Positions 53,769 through 61,261 of a stretch of DNA of 64,000 bases are shown here, piece after piece (the stretch's first letter is position 1; each line of letters starts with the position of its first letter). The notes below the pieces were generated by a model that was not told where the DNA came from, made no database searches, and saw nothing but the letters and a program-made list of their open reading frames with translations. The translations under genes and the position numbers were made by a program. Origin of the DNA: Paenibacillus sp. FSL H8-0079 (GTDB taxonomy: Bacteria > Bacillota > Bacilli > Paenibacillales > Paenibacillaceae); assembly GCF_037991315.1 (NCBI RefSeq), contig NZ_CP150300.1, positions 1,426,001 through 1,490,000 of the forward strand. Reading direction: 5' to 3'.

Positions 53769-54290
53769 ATGCTGCGAAGAAGAAACAGGAATGCTTTGCT
53801 CAAGAAAATCGGGTTCATAGCGATTATACTGATCCTGCTATGGTTGATCGGTAGAACCATTCCGTATTTGTTTCGGGCAGATACACCGGATGAAGCTGCG
53901 GCTGTTGCCGAAGAATTTTACAAATATGAGCAGACGGGTGACTTCGGCAGTTCATGGGAACTGTTTCATCCCCTGATGAAAGAGCGGTTTCCAAAGAGTG
54001 CTTACGTACAGAACAGAGCACATATATTCATGCAGCACTTTGGCGTGGAAACTTTTGAGCTGGAGATGGAGCAGCCGGAGCGTGAGTTCGATGTCACGGT
54101 GGTGGATGGTGTGAAGCCATTCTCAGAAGCTTACAGAATCCGGGTCACTCAGAAGTACTCAGGTACCTTTGGACAATTCGATATTGTGCAGACCTGTTAT
54201 CTGGTAGAGGATGGGGATGAATGGACCTTACTCTGGTATTATCCGAATCAGAAGAATGAGGGTGCCTCACAGGATAACAACAGTGAATAA
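53769..54290 (+). CDS. Hypothetical single-span membrane protein
   Basis: 173 residues from ATG 53769, with AAGGAGG at 53755-53761; the longer frame from 53700 is rejected. A basic N-terminus (LRRRNRNALLKK) and one hydrophobic span (IGFIAIILILLWLIG) leave a ~140-residue extracellular domain. That domain looks like a small NTF2-like or DUF4878-type fold: DTPDEAAAVAEEFYKYEQTG, then HPLMKERF and a final YLVEDGDEWTLLWYYP. I do not recognise a named family. It ends the run of genes starting at 33929; a strong terminator follows at 54381. Confidence 0.75.
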   Translation: MLRRRNRNALLKKIGFIAIILILLWLIGRTIPYLFRADTPDEAAAVAEEFYKYEQTGDFGSSWELFHPLMKERFPKSAYVQNRAHIFMQHFGVETFELEMEQPEREFDVTVVDGVKPFSEAYRIRVTQKYSGTFGQFDIVQTCYLVEDGDEWTLLWYYPNQKNEGASQDNNSE

Positions 54291-54380
54291 TCATACATCA
54301 GTGTCAAAGCAACTGGAACTCCGTCATAATGATATTCACCCATACGTTGCACCGAATTGTATCATTTACCTAACATGAGG

Positions 54381-54424
54381 CTCCATAAATGCGAGACTTT
54401 TGTCGCATTTATGGAGATTTTTTT
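54381..54424 (+). terminator. Terminator at the end of the EPS operon
   Basis: CTCCATAAATGCGA (54381-54394) is the exact inverse of TCGCATTTATGGAG (54402-54415), followed by ATTTTTTT. It is the first strong intrinsic terminator I see after the EPS promoter at 33771. Confidence 0.92.
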
Positions 54425-54455
54425 GTATTTTACTCGATTTTATGGCTGTGAAGCC

Positions 54456-54484
54456 TTGACATTAGTCCCGGTGTCAAGTAAATT
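54456..54484 (+). promoter_or_regulatory. Promoter for the small Cys-rich gene, twin of the EPS promoter
   Basis: TTGACA (54456-54461), 17 bases, TAAATT (54479-54484): identical hexamers and spacing to the EPS promoter at 33771. Confidence 0.7.
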
Positions 54485-54492
54485 ACGAGGTA

Positions 54493-54507
54493 GATACAAA
54501 ATGTATC
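54493..54507. promoter_or_regulatory. GATAC-N5-GTATC palindrome
   Basis: GATAC-AAAAT-GTATC, perfect, starting 8 bases after the -10 hexamer. Shares TACAAAATGTATCA with EPS site 2 (33813-33826). Confidence 0.65.
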
Positions 54508-54572
54508 AATTTTCAGCGTCTAACGACAAATAACAGGGACTTCTAAGCTCCTTGTGAGGGGAAGGAATATCA

Positions 54573-54824
54573 TTGATCGAAACGGGCCGCTTTTACTGTG
54601 TCAGTTGTGGGATGATTGTGTCGGTCGCTAGAAGCTCTGTCGAAATGAAGGAAGAGGGCTATGGAGGCAATCACGTATTTCGCACCGGATTCTATCGGAG
54701 TGAAATGCCGCTTGGATGCTGTGAAGCGTGTGTAGTTGAAGTGAAACGTCAGGGGAAAACCCAGTTTGCGGGACAATATACTAAAGATTATGATACACTA
54801 TGTGCATATGAGAAACGGGCATGA
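54573..54824 (+). CDS. Small cysteine-rich protein, possible zinc binder
   Basis: 83 residues from TTG 54573, with GGGGAAGG at 54558-54565. Two cysteine groups (FYCVSCGMIV at 7-16 and LGCCEACVVEV near 47-57) form a plausible four-cysteine metal site. I do not recognise the family. It is the first gene behind a promoter that duplicates the EPS promoter motifs, and sits 32 bases before the ABC transporter genes, with which it is probably co-transcribed. Confidence 0.65.
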   Translation: MIETGRFYCVSCGMIVSVARSSVEMKEEGYGGNHVFRTGFYRSEMPLGCCEACVVEVKRQGKTQFAGQYTKDYDTLCAYEKRA

Positions 54825-54856
54825 GCTATATGCTCGTCCATGAAGGAGGGGATTGA

Positions 54857-55765
54857 ATGCAGCAGGAGCCGGTCGTCCGGATTCAGGGCGTCAGCAAGAT
54901 CATATCCTCCCGATCATTGGTCAGCGACCTGACTCTGGATATTTCTCCGGGGCAGGTTTTTGGTTTTTTAGGACCTAATGGCGCGGGAAAAACAACGACG
55001 ATTCGAATGATGGTTGGACTGATGTCCATCAGTAAAGGTGATATTTTCATCTCGGGACACAGTGTGAAGAATGAGTTTGAGCAGGCGGTAGCGCAGGTCG
55101 GAGCCATTGTGGAAAATCCGGAGATGTACAAGTTTCTGACTGGATACCAGAATCTCGTTCACTTTGCCCGCATGTCGCCGGGAGTGACGAAAGAACGTAT
55201 TGCGGAAACAATTGAGCGTGTGGGGCTTACGGCCCGTATTCACGATAAGGTTAAAACCTACTCACTGGGCATGCGCCAGCGTCTGGGTGTCGCGCAAGCG
55301 ATATTACATAAACCGAAGCTGCTTGTACTGGATGAGCCGACCAATGGTCTGGACCCACAGGGTATACGGGAACTGAGAGATTATTTGCGTCAGCTCACCC
55401 AAGAGGAAGGCATTACGGTCTTCGTATCCAGTCATCTGCTGTCGGAGATGGAACTGATGTGTGATACCGTAGCCATCATCCAGAACGGCAAGTTGATTGA
55501 TGTAAGAAACCTTCGGGCTGAAGCTGGTTCGGATGCATTAATCGAAGTTGCCTTTGAGCTGAATGATGCAGACCGCGCTGTCGATCTGATTCAGGATGCT
55601 ACAGTACAGGGCAATGTCCTGGTAGCACGGGTGTCTCGTGAGCAGATTCCGGATATCAATGCCAAGCTGGTTAGCGAAGGGTTTCAGGTATACGGTATTC
55701 GTAACGTGACTCACACCCTGGAAGAACAATTCTTGCAAGTCACTGGGGGTGGAGGCATTGGGTAG
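54857..55765 (+). CDS. ABC transporter ATP-binding protein (ABC-2 exporter type)
   Basis: 302 residues from ATG 54857 (GAAGGAGGGG ahead). Walker A is GPNGAGKTTT near 40-49, the signature is YSLGMRQRLGVAQ near 135 and Walker B is LLVLDEPTNGLDP near 155. The C-terminal ~80 residues are the usual extension of the BcrA/YxlF-like group of drug or bacteriocin exporters. It drives the permease coded next; their reading frames overlap by 17 bases. Confidence 0.94.
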   Translation: MQQEPVVRIQGVSKIISSRSLVSDLTLDISPGQVFGFLGPNGAGKTTTIRMMVGLMSISKGDIFISGHSVKNEFEQAVAQVGAIVENPEMYKFLTGYQNLVHFARMSPGVTKERIAETIERVGLTARIHDKVKTYSLGMRQRLGVAQAILHKPKLLVLDEPTNGLDPQGIRELRDYLRQLTQEEGITVFVSSHLLSEMELMCDTVAIIQNGKLIDVRNLRAEAGSDALIEVAFELNDADRAVDLIQDATVQGNVLVARVSREQIPDINAKLVSEGFQVYGIRNVTHTLEEQFLQVTGGGGIG

Positions 55766-56549
55766 TTTCGGTAATCTGATATTGAATGAAAACATGAAAA
55801 TTTTCCGTCGTCCTCGTACCTGGATCATGTTATCGATTCTGGCACTGATCTCGCTGTTAATGCCAGTGTTACTGCGAGAAGGCATGGGGTCCAATGAAGT
55901 CTTGTACTGGGAAGCGGCTGTGACGACCATCCAGATCACGTTTTTCCTGAACACGATCTTCTGTGTTGTGATTGCAGCGGAATCGGTCGCAGGCGAATTC
56001 ACCTGGGGAACCATTAAGCTATTGCTGATCCGTCCATGGTCACGAAGCAAAGTTCTCGCTTCCAAATACCTGACCGTCATTGGCTTCAGTATTGTCAGTA
56101 CATTGCTGGTCATCGCGATGGCCATGCTAACGTCCTATATTCTTTTCTCGCATGATGCTCCGGGAGGAAGCAATAGTCCGGCTACGAATGCTCTGACGCT
56201 ATGGGGATATCTGTACGTCGATCTGTTCATTACGCTTGCGATTGCCTTCATGGTGTCCTCCGTCTTTCGTTCAGGCGCACTTGCGATTGGATTATCCCTG
56301 TTCATTATGTTCTCACAAAGTATATTCTCACTCATATTCAATCCGGACCGTTATGAGTGGGCCAAGTATGTTTTATTCAACAACATGGATCTTAGCAAAT
56401 ACATGACTTCCGGAGCGGAATTTACGCTCATGGGTGGTCCGAGTGCAGGAATGACACTTGGTTTCTCCATTGCAGTCCTGGCAGTGTATTATGTTATTTT
56501 CATGGTGATTTCCTGGGTTGTATTCAGCAAAAGAGATGTGGCAGGCTAA
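55749..56549 (+). CDS. ABC-2 type permease
   Basis: 266 residues if read from GTG 55749; TTG 55758 is an alternative start. Six membrane spans are visible (about 27-45, 62-84, 113-138, 158-178, 182-202 and 240-260). The segment ETVAGEFTWGTIK-like AESVAGEFTWGTIKLLLIRP near 75 is the hallmark of ABC-2 permeases of the BcrB/YxlG group. With the upstream ATPase it forms an exporter of unknown substrate, possibly a peptide antibiotic or lipid. The terminator begins inside its last codons. Confidence 0.92.
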   Translation: MEALGSFGNLILNENMKIFRRPRTWIMLSILALISLLMPVLLREGMGSNEVLYWEAAVTTIQITFFLNTIFCVVIAAESVAGEFTWGTIKLLLIRPWSRSKVLASKYLTVIGFSIVSTLLVIAMAMLTSYILFSHDAPGGSNSPATNALTLWGYLYVDLFITLAIAFMVSSVFRSGALAIGLSLFIMFSQSIFSLIFNPDRYEWAKYVLFNNMDLSKYMTSGAEFTLMGGPSAGMTLGFSIAVLAVYYVIFMVISWVVFSKRDVAG

Positions 56550-56568
56550 CGCCTGCTTCTTTTTTTTG
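56541..56568 (+). terminator. Terminator overlapping the permease stop codon
   Basis: GCAGGC (56541-56546) - TAAC - GCCTGC (56551-56556), then TTCTTTTTTTT. The loop contains the stop codon TAA. Confidence 0.85.
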
Positions 56569-56714
56569 CTCCAATGCTGTTTTGGGAAGAAAAAAGTGTA
56601 TATTCAGCATCGGCTGTGGCATGACTGTCATTTAAGGGTACTTATAAATGACTAGATATACATATCAACGCCGCAGTCACTTTGGCAACGCAGCGCATGG
56701 AGGGATCACGTTTC

Positions 56715-57788
56715 TTGATAAACAACAAGTTCTACCGCATCTGCACAGCGATTATTCTGCTGCTGCTCATCGTGTATCTGGGGGATAAAGTGAACTTTAT
56801 TTTCAGCCCCCTGACCTCACTGATTCACATCATCATCATTCCGCTGCTGATTGCTGGTTTCTTCTATTATCTGCTGCGCCCGCTCGTCGATTACATGGAA
56901 AGGCATAAGATCAAGCGTGCATTGTCAGTTCTGATTATTTATGTCGTGACTGCATTAATACTTGCTGGTTTCAGTGTGTTGGTATGGCCTTCATTGAGAG
57001 AACAACTGATGAATTTTGTGGAGAATGCTCCAGCGTTGGTTACTTCGCTCAGCGACCAGTTGAATGCACTTGAAAAGAGTAATTTCGTTTCCAGATATCT
57101 GCCTGACGATTCCAATCTATTCTCACGACTTTCTGATATTCTAAGCCAAGGGATCACTCAGGTAACCGATTATGTCTCCGGGTTATTCTCCGTGGTATCC
57201 AATCTGGTTATTATTCTGGCTACGTTCCCGATCATGTTGTATTACATGCTTAAGGAAGGCAGCAAGTTTGGAACGAATCTGACCTTATTGTTGCCAAGAC
57301 ATTATCGGAAGGATGGGGAAGAAACCGTCCATGAGATCGATGAGGCACTAAGCAACTATATCGTCGGCCGGGTTATCGTTAATGTAGCCCTGGGGATTCT
57401 GATGTACATCGGTTTTCTCATCTTAGGTTTGCCGTATGCGTTGCTGCTGACCGTTGTATCGATTATTCTGAACTTTATTCCTTATGTGGGAGCTTTGCTG
57501 GCAGCTATCCCGGTTGTCATTGTCGCGTTTATCGAATCACCTTCGATGGCGATCTGGTCCCTGGTCATTATTGTAATCGCACAGCAAATTCAGGATAACC
57601 TGATCTCACCTTACGTCTACGGCAAGCAGCTTGATATTCATCCACTGACTACCGTTATTCTTTTGCTTGTAGGTGCCGATCTGGGAAATATCTTGGGTAT
57701 GATTATCGTGATTCCGCTATATATGATTCTGAAAATTATAGTTCGCAGAATCCATTATCGGATTGTCGAAGATAAGACTGAAACTTAA
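56715..57788 (+). CDS. AI-2E family transporter (PerM/YtvI-like)
   Basis: 357 residues. I choose TTG 56715 because GGAGGGATCA (56699-56708) is spaced for it; ATG 56697 overlaps that site. The AI-2E family layout is visible: paired helices at the N-terminus (about 10-35 and 40-60), a helix at 70-95, a ~65-residue extracellular segment, and five or so C-terminal spans with NYIVGRVIVNVALGILMYIG near 215 and IPYVGALLAAIPVVIVAFIE near 257. The C-terminal QIQDNLISPYVYGKQLDIHP is a family marker. Members export AI-2, sodium ions or other solutes; this resembles the YtvI-type group. The substrate is not known. Confidence 0.9.
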   Translation: MINNKFYRICTAIILLLLIVYLGDKVNFIFSPLTSLIHIIIIPLLIAGFFYYLLRPLVDYMERHKIKRALSVLIIYVVTALILAGFSVLVWPSLREQLMNFVENAPALVTSLSDQLNALEKSNFVSRYLPDDSNLFSRLSDILSQGITQVTDYVSGLFSVVSNLVIILATFPIMLYYMLKEGSKFGTNLTLLLPRHYRKDGEETVHEIDEALSNYIVGRVIVNVALGILMYIGFLILGLPYALLLTVVSIILNFIPYVGALLAAIPVVIVAFIESPSMAIWSLVIIVIAQQIQDNLISPYVYGKQLDIHPLTTVILLLVGADLGNILGMIIVIPLYMILKIIVRRIHYRIVEDKTET

Positions 57789-57864
57789 ATGGAATTAGAA
57801 ATATAACTCTGTTATGTGTCTCCACTAATGTTTGCTCTTGAATCACATCGATAAGCTCAACAGG

Positions 57865-57932
57865 ATAAGCCGCATATCCATGGTGAAGGGTTGGTAACTT
57901 GCCCTCGCGATGAATATGCGGCTTATTTTTTA
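57865..57932 (+). terminator. Terminator after the AI-2E family gene
   Basis: ATAAGCCGCATAT (57865-57877) is the exact inverse of ATATGCGGCTTAT (57914-57926), with an inner helix (AGGG/CCCT) and a TTTTTT tail. Confidence 0.85.
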
Positions 57933-57944
57933 TTTTCAGAATTA

Positions 57945-57986
57945 TTGCTCACTCATGTTATACCTGTTATACTTGATATATAACAG
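57945..57986 (+). promoter_or_regulatory. Promoter and operator of the GntR operon
   Basis: -35 TTGCTC (57945-57950), 17 bases, -10 TATACT (57968-57973). An inverted repeat CTGTTATA-CTTGATA-TATAACAG (57964-57986) covers the -10. This arrangement is typical of an autorepressor of the YtrA/GntR type. Confidence 0.75.
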
Positions 57987-58008
57987 ATAATAAAAAGAAG
58001 GTGAACCC

Positions 58009-58404
58009 TTGATTATTCAACTGGATATGCAATCCGAACTTCCCATCTATTCGCAACTTGTTTATCAAATTATTGAAGGCATTGCTAGTGGTGAGTTACA
58101 GCTAGGTGAGGCGCTACCCTCGGTTCGGAATTTGGCAGCAGATATTGGTGTTAACCTTCACACGGTCAACAAGGCTTATACACTACTCAAGCAAGATGGA
58201 TACATTCTTGTTCATAGACAAAAGGGAGTCGTGGTAAACCCTGATGGAATGCCTGATTTAACGGATGATTTTTTGAAAAAGCAGCAAAGCGAATTAAGAC
58301 CGATTATTGCCGAAGCGATATGTCGTGGAATGACCAAAGAAGAGCTAACTGCGGTATTAGACCAAATGTATGATGATGTAAAGATGGGTCACAACAGAGA
58401 ATAA
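58009..58404 (+). CDS. GntR-family regulator, YtrA subfamily
   Basis: 131 residues from TTG 58009, with AGAAGGTGA at 57996-58004. The winged helix occupies residues about 10-80: SELPIYSQLVYQIIEGIASG, LPSVRNLAADIGVNLHTVNK and TLLKQDGYILVHRQKGVVV. The short C-terminal part (about 50 residues, no effector domain) is typical of YtrA-type regulators, which repress adjacent transporter or membrane-protein genes. Its target here is likely its own promoter and the DUF1648 gene 23 bases downstream. Confidence 0.92.
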   Translation: MIIQLDMQSELPIYSQLVYQIIEGIASGELQLGEALPSVRNLAADIGVNLHTVNKAYTLLKQDGYILVHRQKGVVVNPDGMPDLTDDFLKKQQSELRPIIAEAICRGMTKEELTAVLDQMYDDVKMGHNRE

Positions 58405-58427
58405 AGAATCAAGGGAGTGTGTTATGT

Positions 58428-59528
58428 ATGCAACTATTTAGTATATTACCTATCATCTTAATCTTTGCTCCATTAGCCTTACTTCTATCCTTTACACCTT
58501 ATTTGACAAGGGAAACAATTAGCTTTGGGGTTACGGTAAGTGAATATAATTACCACACACCCATCTTACGTAAGCTACGGAGTACGTTTGCTACAGTAAG
58601 TTTGATCGGGAACGGGTTGGTTATCCTTGTCTGTCTGTATTTACTTCGATCTGCTAATGAAGAGTCAACCGCAATAATCACCGGTGTTTGCACAATGATA
58701 TTCATTGTGTACTGGTCAGCACTGCACATCTTATTTCATTTCAAGATGAAAAAGATAAAGGGAACACTTACAACTGTAGAAACACCTCAAAGGGTTAAAA
58801 TCGATACTACCTTCCGCCAAAATAAGCTCACCTATTCCAACTATTGGTTTCTCATTCATATTGCTATTATTGTAGCCATTGCGATCATTTCGATCCTGAA
58901 TTATAAGGCACTCCCTAACATCATTCCAATGAAATATGATTTTCAGGGCAATGTCACTTCCAGTGTGCCTAAAACCTACCTTTCGGTACTGGCTATTAAT
59001 CTTGTACAGCTAGGAATTATTGGACTTATGATGTTGGTGAACTGGAGTATTAAAACAAGCAAACAACAGCTTACTACGTCTAATCCTGCCAAATTTGCTG
59101 CTGAAAATATTCAATTCCGCCGTAAATGGTCCCTATTTACGATCATAACAGGGTTCCTTCTTACCATTTTATTTGCCTTCATTCAGATCAATATGTTCGT
59201 CCCTAATCTGGTCTTGTTAACAGCGATTAGCTTTATCACCCCCGTGGCGATCGTATTAGGCGCTATATTGCTGTCTCTCACAGGCAGACAAGGCGGTGGG
59301 AAAATTCGTAATCATCAAGAGGATCGCGAACGATCCAAGGAGCAGCCTGTGAATGACGATGAATATTGGAAGCTTGGTTTTATTTACTTCAATGCCAATG
59401 ATCCTTCTTTTACCGTAGAAAAACGTTATGGAATAGGCTGGACGATTAACTTCGCTCGTCCGCTATCTTGGGTCCTGTTGTTATTCATCATTGCTATTGT
59501 TGTTATAAGTATAGTCCTGAGCCAATAA
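58428..59528 (+). CDS. DUF1648/DUF5808 membrane protein
   Basis: 366 residues from ATG 58428, spaced from AAGGGAGTG; GTG 58419 is an alternative. About seven to eight membrane spans. The DUF1648 core is in the middle: ILNYKALPNIIPMKYDFQGN near 165, followed by VPKTYLSVLAINLVQLG. The C-terminal region with DDEYWKLGFIYFNANDPSFT near 307 and KRYGIGWTINFARP is DUF5808. Similar proteins are found beside YtrA-type regulators, as here; the SdpI/immunity family also carries DUF1648. Function is unknown, possibly envelope-stress or antimicrobial-peptide immunity. Confidence 0.88.
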   Translation: MQLFSILPIILIFAPLALLLSFTPYLTRETISFGVTVSEYNYHTPILRKLRSTFATVSLIGNGLVILVCLYLLRSANEESTAIITGVCTMIFIVYWSALHILFHFKMKKIKGTLTTVETPQRVKIDTTFRQNKLTYSNYWFLIHIAIIVAIAIISILNYKALPNIIPMKYDFQGNVTSSVPKTYLSVLAINLVQLGIIGLMMLVNWSIKTSKQQLTTSNPAKFAAENIQFRRKWSLFTIITGFLLTILFAFIQINMFVPNLVLLTAISFITPVAIVLGAILLSLTGRQGGGKIRNHQEDRERSKEQPVNDDEYWKLGFIYFNANDPSFTVEKRYGIGWTINFARPLSWVLLLFIIAIVVISIVLSQ

Positions 59529-59576
59529 ATGCTCATAGATCTATGCATATCATAAAAATAATTAGGAGGATTTATG

Positions 59577-61169
59577 ATGATGAACAATTGGAAAAAGCTA
59601 TTACTGTCTCTTACTTTCGTATGTCTCATCCTTCCGGTGACAGCCATCTCAGCAGCTGCTGAGAAACCCGCTGGTAGTGAAAATCTAGTTCCTATTCGTG
59701 AGATTGCAGAAAAGAATGGGGCAGAGGTATCTTGGCAACAACAAACAGGAGAAATCACAATACGAAAAAATGAGCTTACGATTGTAGTTAAGGTAGGAGA
59801 GAAACAGGCGATGGTGAACGGGCAGGTCATATCCTTAGACAATCCTGTTCAGTTAACGAAAGGAGTTACCTTTATGGATGAGGGATTTCTTACTGATACG
59901 CTGAAAGCAACACCGGAGGACATATTCATTTCACTTATAAGTGAGGGCGATGGCAAGGAGGCTGCCAAGTATGTTCATACCTCTGTGAGTGGAGTGTTGT
60001 CACCCACGTTGTTGAGTCAGCTATGGGGAGCTTTAGAAGGACAAAATGGCAAAATTACAAGTGAAGCCATAGCTAAACACGTAGAAAATAACACAGTACA
60101 TCGTAATGTCACCTATACTTTTAAGACAGAGCTTACTCGTATAAATATTACAGTCAGAATGAATGATGACGGACTTGTGGATGATTTGTATATTGCTGCC
60201 GCCACGCCAGATGTGTATCAAAAACCAAGCTACGACGACCCATCTGCCTATACAGAACAAGATATTACCGTTGGTCAGGGTGATTTAGCTTTGCCAGGGA
60301 CATTAACTTTGCCCAAGGGAGAGGGATCTTTCCCGGTTGTCATTCTGGTACACGGATCTGGGCCTAGCAATCAAGATGCTGCCATTGGTGGTACAAAGCC
60401 GTTTCGCGATCTTGCGGTAGGTTTGGCTTCACAAGGAGTTGCTGTATTAAGATACGATAAGGTCACGTATGAGCATACCTATAAGGTGGCTTCACAGCCT
60501 AAATTCACATTAAAACAAGAGAGCGTAGATCAGGTAAACGATGCGGTGGAATTGCTTAAAAAGAATGCACATATTGATTCTACAGCGATTTTTGTAGCTG
60601 GACATAGTCAAGGCGGGTTTGCAATGCCGTTAATCATTGCTGAGGATAAACAACATGATATTGCAGGAAGTATTCTACTTGCTGCACCAAGTAGTAGCTT
60701 TGTGGATGTGCTTACCGAGCAGCAGGACGAATTGGTAGAGCGGATGAAGCAGCTTGGATTGGACACGGAGATCATTCAAGGGCAAGCTGATTTTTATAAA
60801 AATGTGGCTGCGATGGTTAAAGATCCAAAATATTCTGTAGATCATCTTCCTGAGGCGTTTCCACTTCAACCTGCTTATTGGTGGTTTGAGCAGAGAGATT
60901 ATGTGCCTGCGGAACTGGCTAAAACACAAAATACACCTATGCTTGTTATACAAGGCGAAAACGATGTGCAGGTGTCTATGAATCAATTCCAAACCTGGAA
61001 ATCGTCTCTTCAAGGTCATTCCAATGTAACGTACAATAGCTATCCAAAGGTAAATCATCTGTTATCCAGCTATGATGGACTTTCGATTGGTCAAGAGTAC
61101 GCTGAGCCATCTAATGTCTCTAAAGCCATTATCGATGATATTGCAAAGTGGGTATTAAACCTTGATTGA
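59577..61169 (+). CDS. Secreted alpha/beta hydrolase with N-terminal Cu-amine-oxidase-like and DUF3887 domains
   Basis: 530 residues from ATG 59577 (AGGAGG at 59564-59569; neighbouring ATGs at 59574 and 59580 also possible). A signal peptide covers residues 1-26. Residues about 32-105 resemble the copper amine oxidase N-terminal domain common in Paenibacillus secreted proteins (LVPIREIAEKNGAEVSW). A DUF3887-like segment follows (about 115-215). The alpha/beta hydrolase domain begins near 245 with VVILVHGSGPSNQDAA (oxyanion region) and has the nucleophile elbow AGHSQGGFAMP with Ser near 343, then an Asp region near QGENDVQVSM and His in KVNHLLSS. The substrate is unknown, likely an ester. Confidence 0.87.
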   Translation: MMNNWKKLLLSLTFVCLILPVTAISAAAEKPAGSENLVPIREIAEKNGAEVSWQQQTGEITIRKNELTIVVKVGEKQAMVNGQVISLDNPVQLTKGVTFMDEGFLTDTLKATPEDIFISLISEGDGKEAAKYVHTSVSGVLSPTLLSQLWGALEGQNGKITSEAIAKHVENNTVHRNVTYTFKTELTRINITVRMNDDGLVDDLYIAAATPDVYQKPSYDDPSAYTEQDITVGQGDLALPGTLTLPKGEGSFPVVILVHGSGPSNQDAAIGGTKPFRDLAVGLASQGVAVLRYDKVTYEHTYKVASQPKFTLKQESVDQVNDAVELLKKNAHIDSTAIFVAGHSQGGFAMPLIIAEDKQHDIAGSILLAAPSSSFVDVLTEQQDELVERMKQLGLDTEIIQGQADFYKNVAAMVKDPKYSVDHLPEAFPLQPAYWWFEQRDYVPAELAKTQNTPMLVIQGENDVQVSMNQFQTWKSSLQGHSNVTYNSYPKVNHLLSSYDGLSIGQEYAEPSNVSKAIIDDIAKWVLNLD

Positions 61170-61202
61170 TACCTTGGGAAAGTGACATATTGAGCGAGAA
61201 AT

Positions 61203-61246
61203 AATAAGAAGAGCACTTACCGATGTAGGCAAGTGCTCTTCTTATT
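61203..61246. terminator. Bidirectional terminator
   Basis: AATAAGAAGAGCACTT (61203-61218) is the exact inverse of AAGTGCTCTTCTTATT (61231-61246). It serves the convergent hydrolase and CNNM-type genes. Confidence 0.9.
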
Positions 61247-61261
61247 GCATAAAAAGTTACT

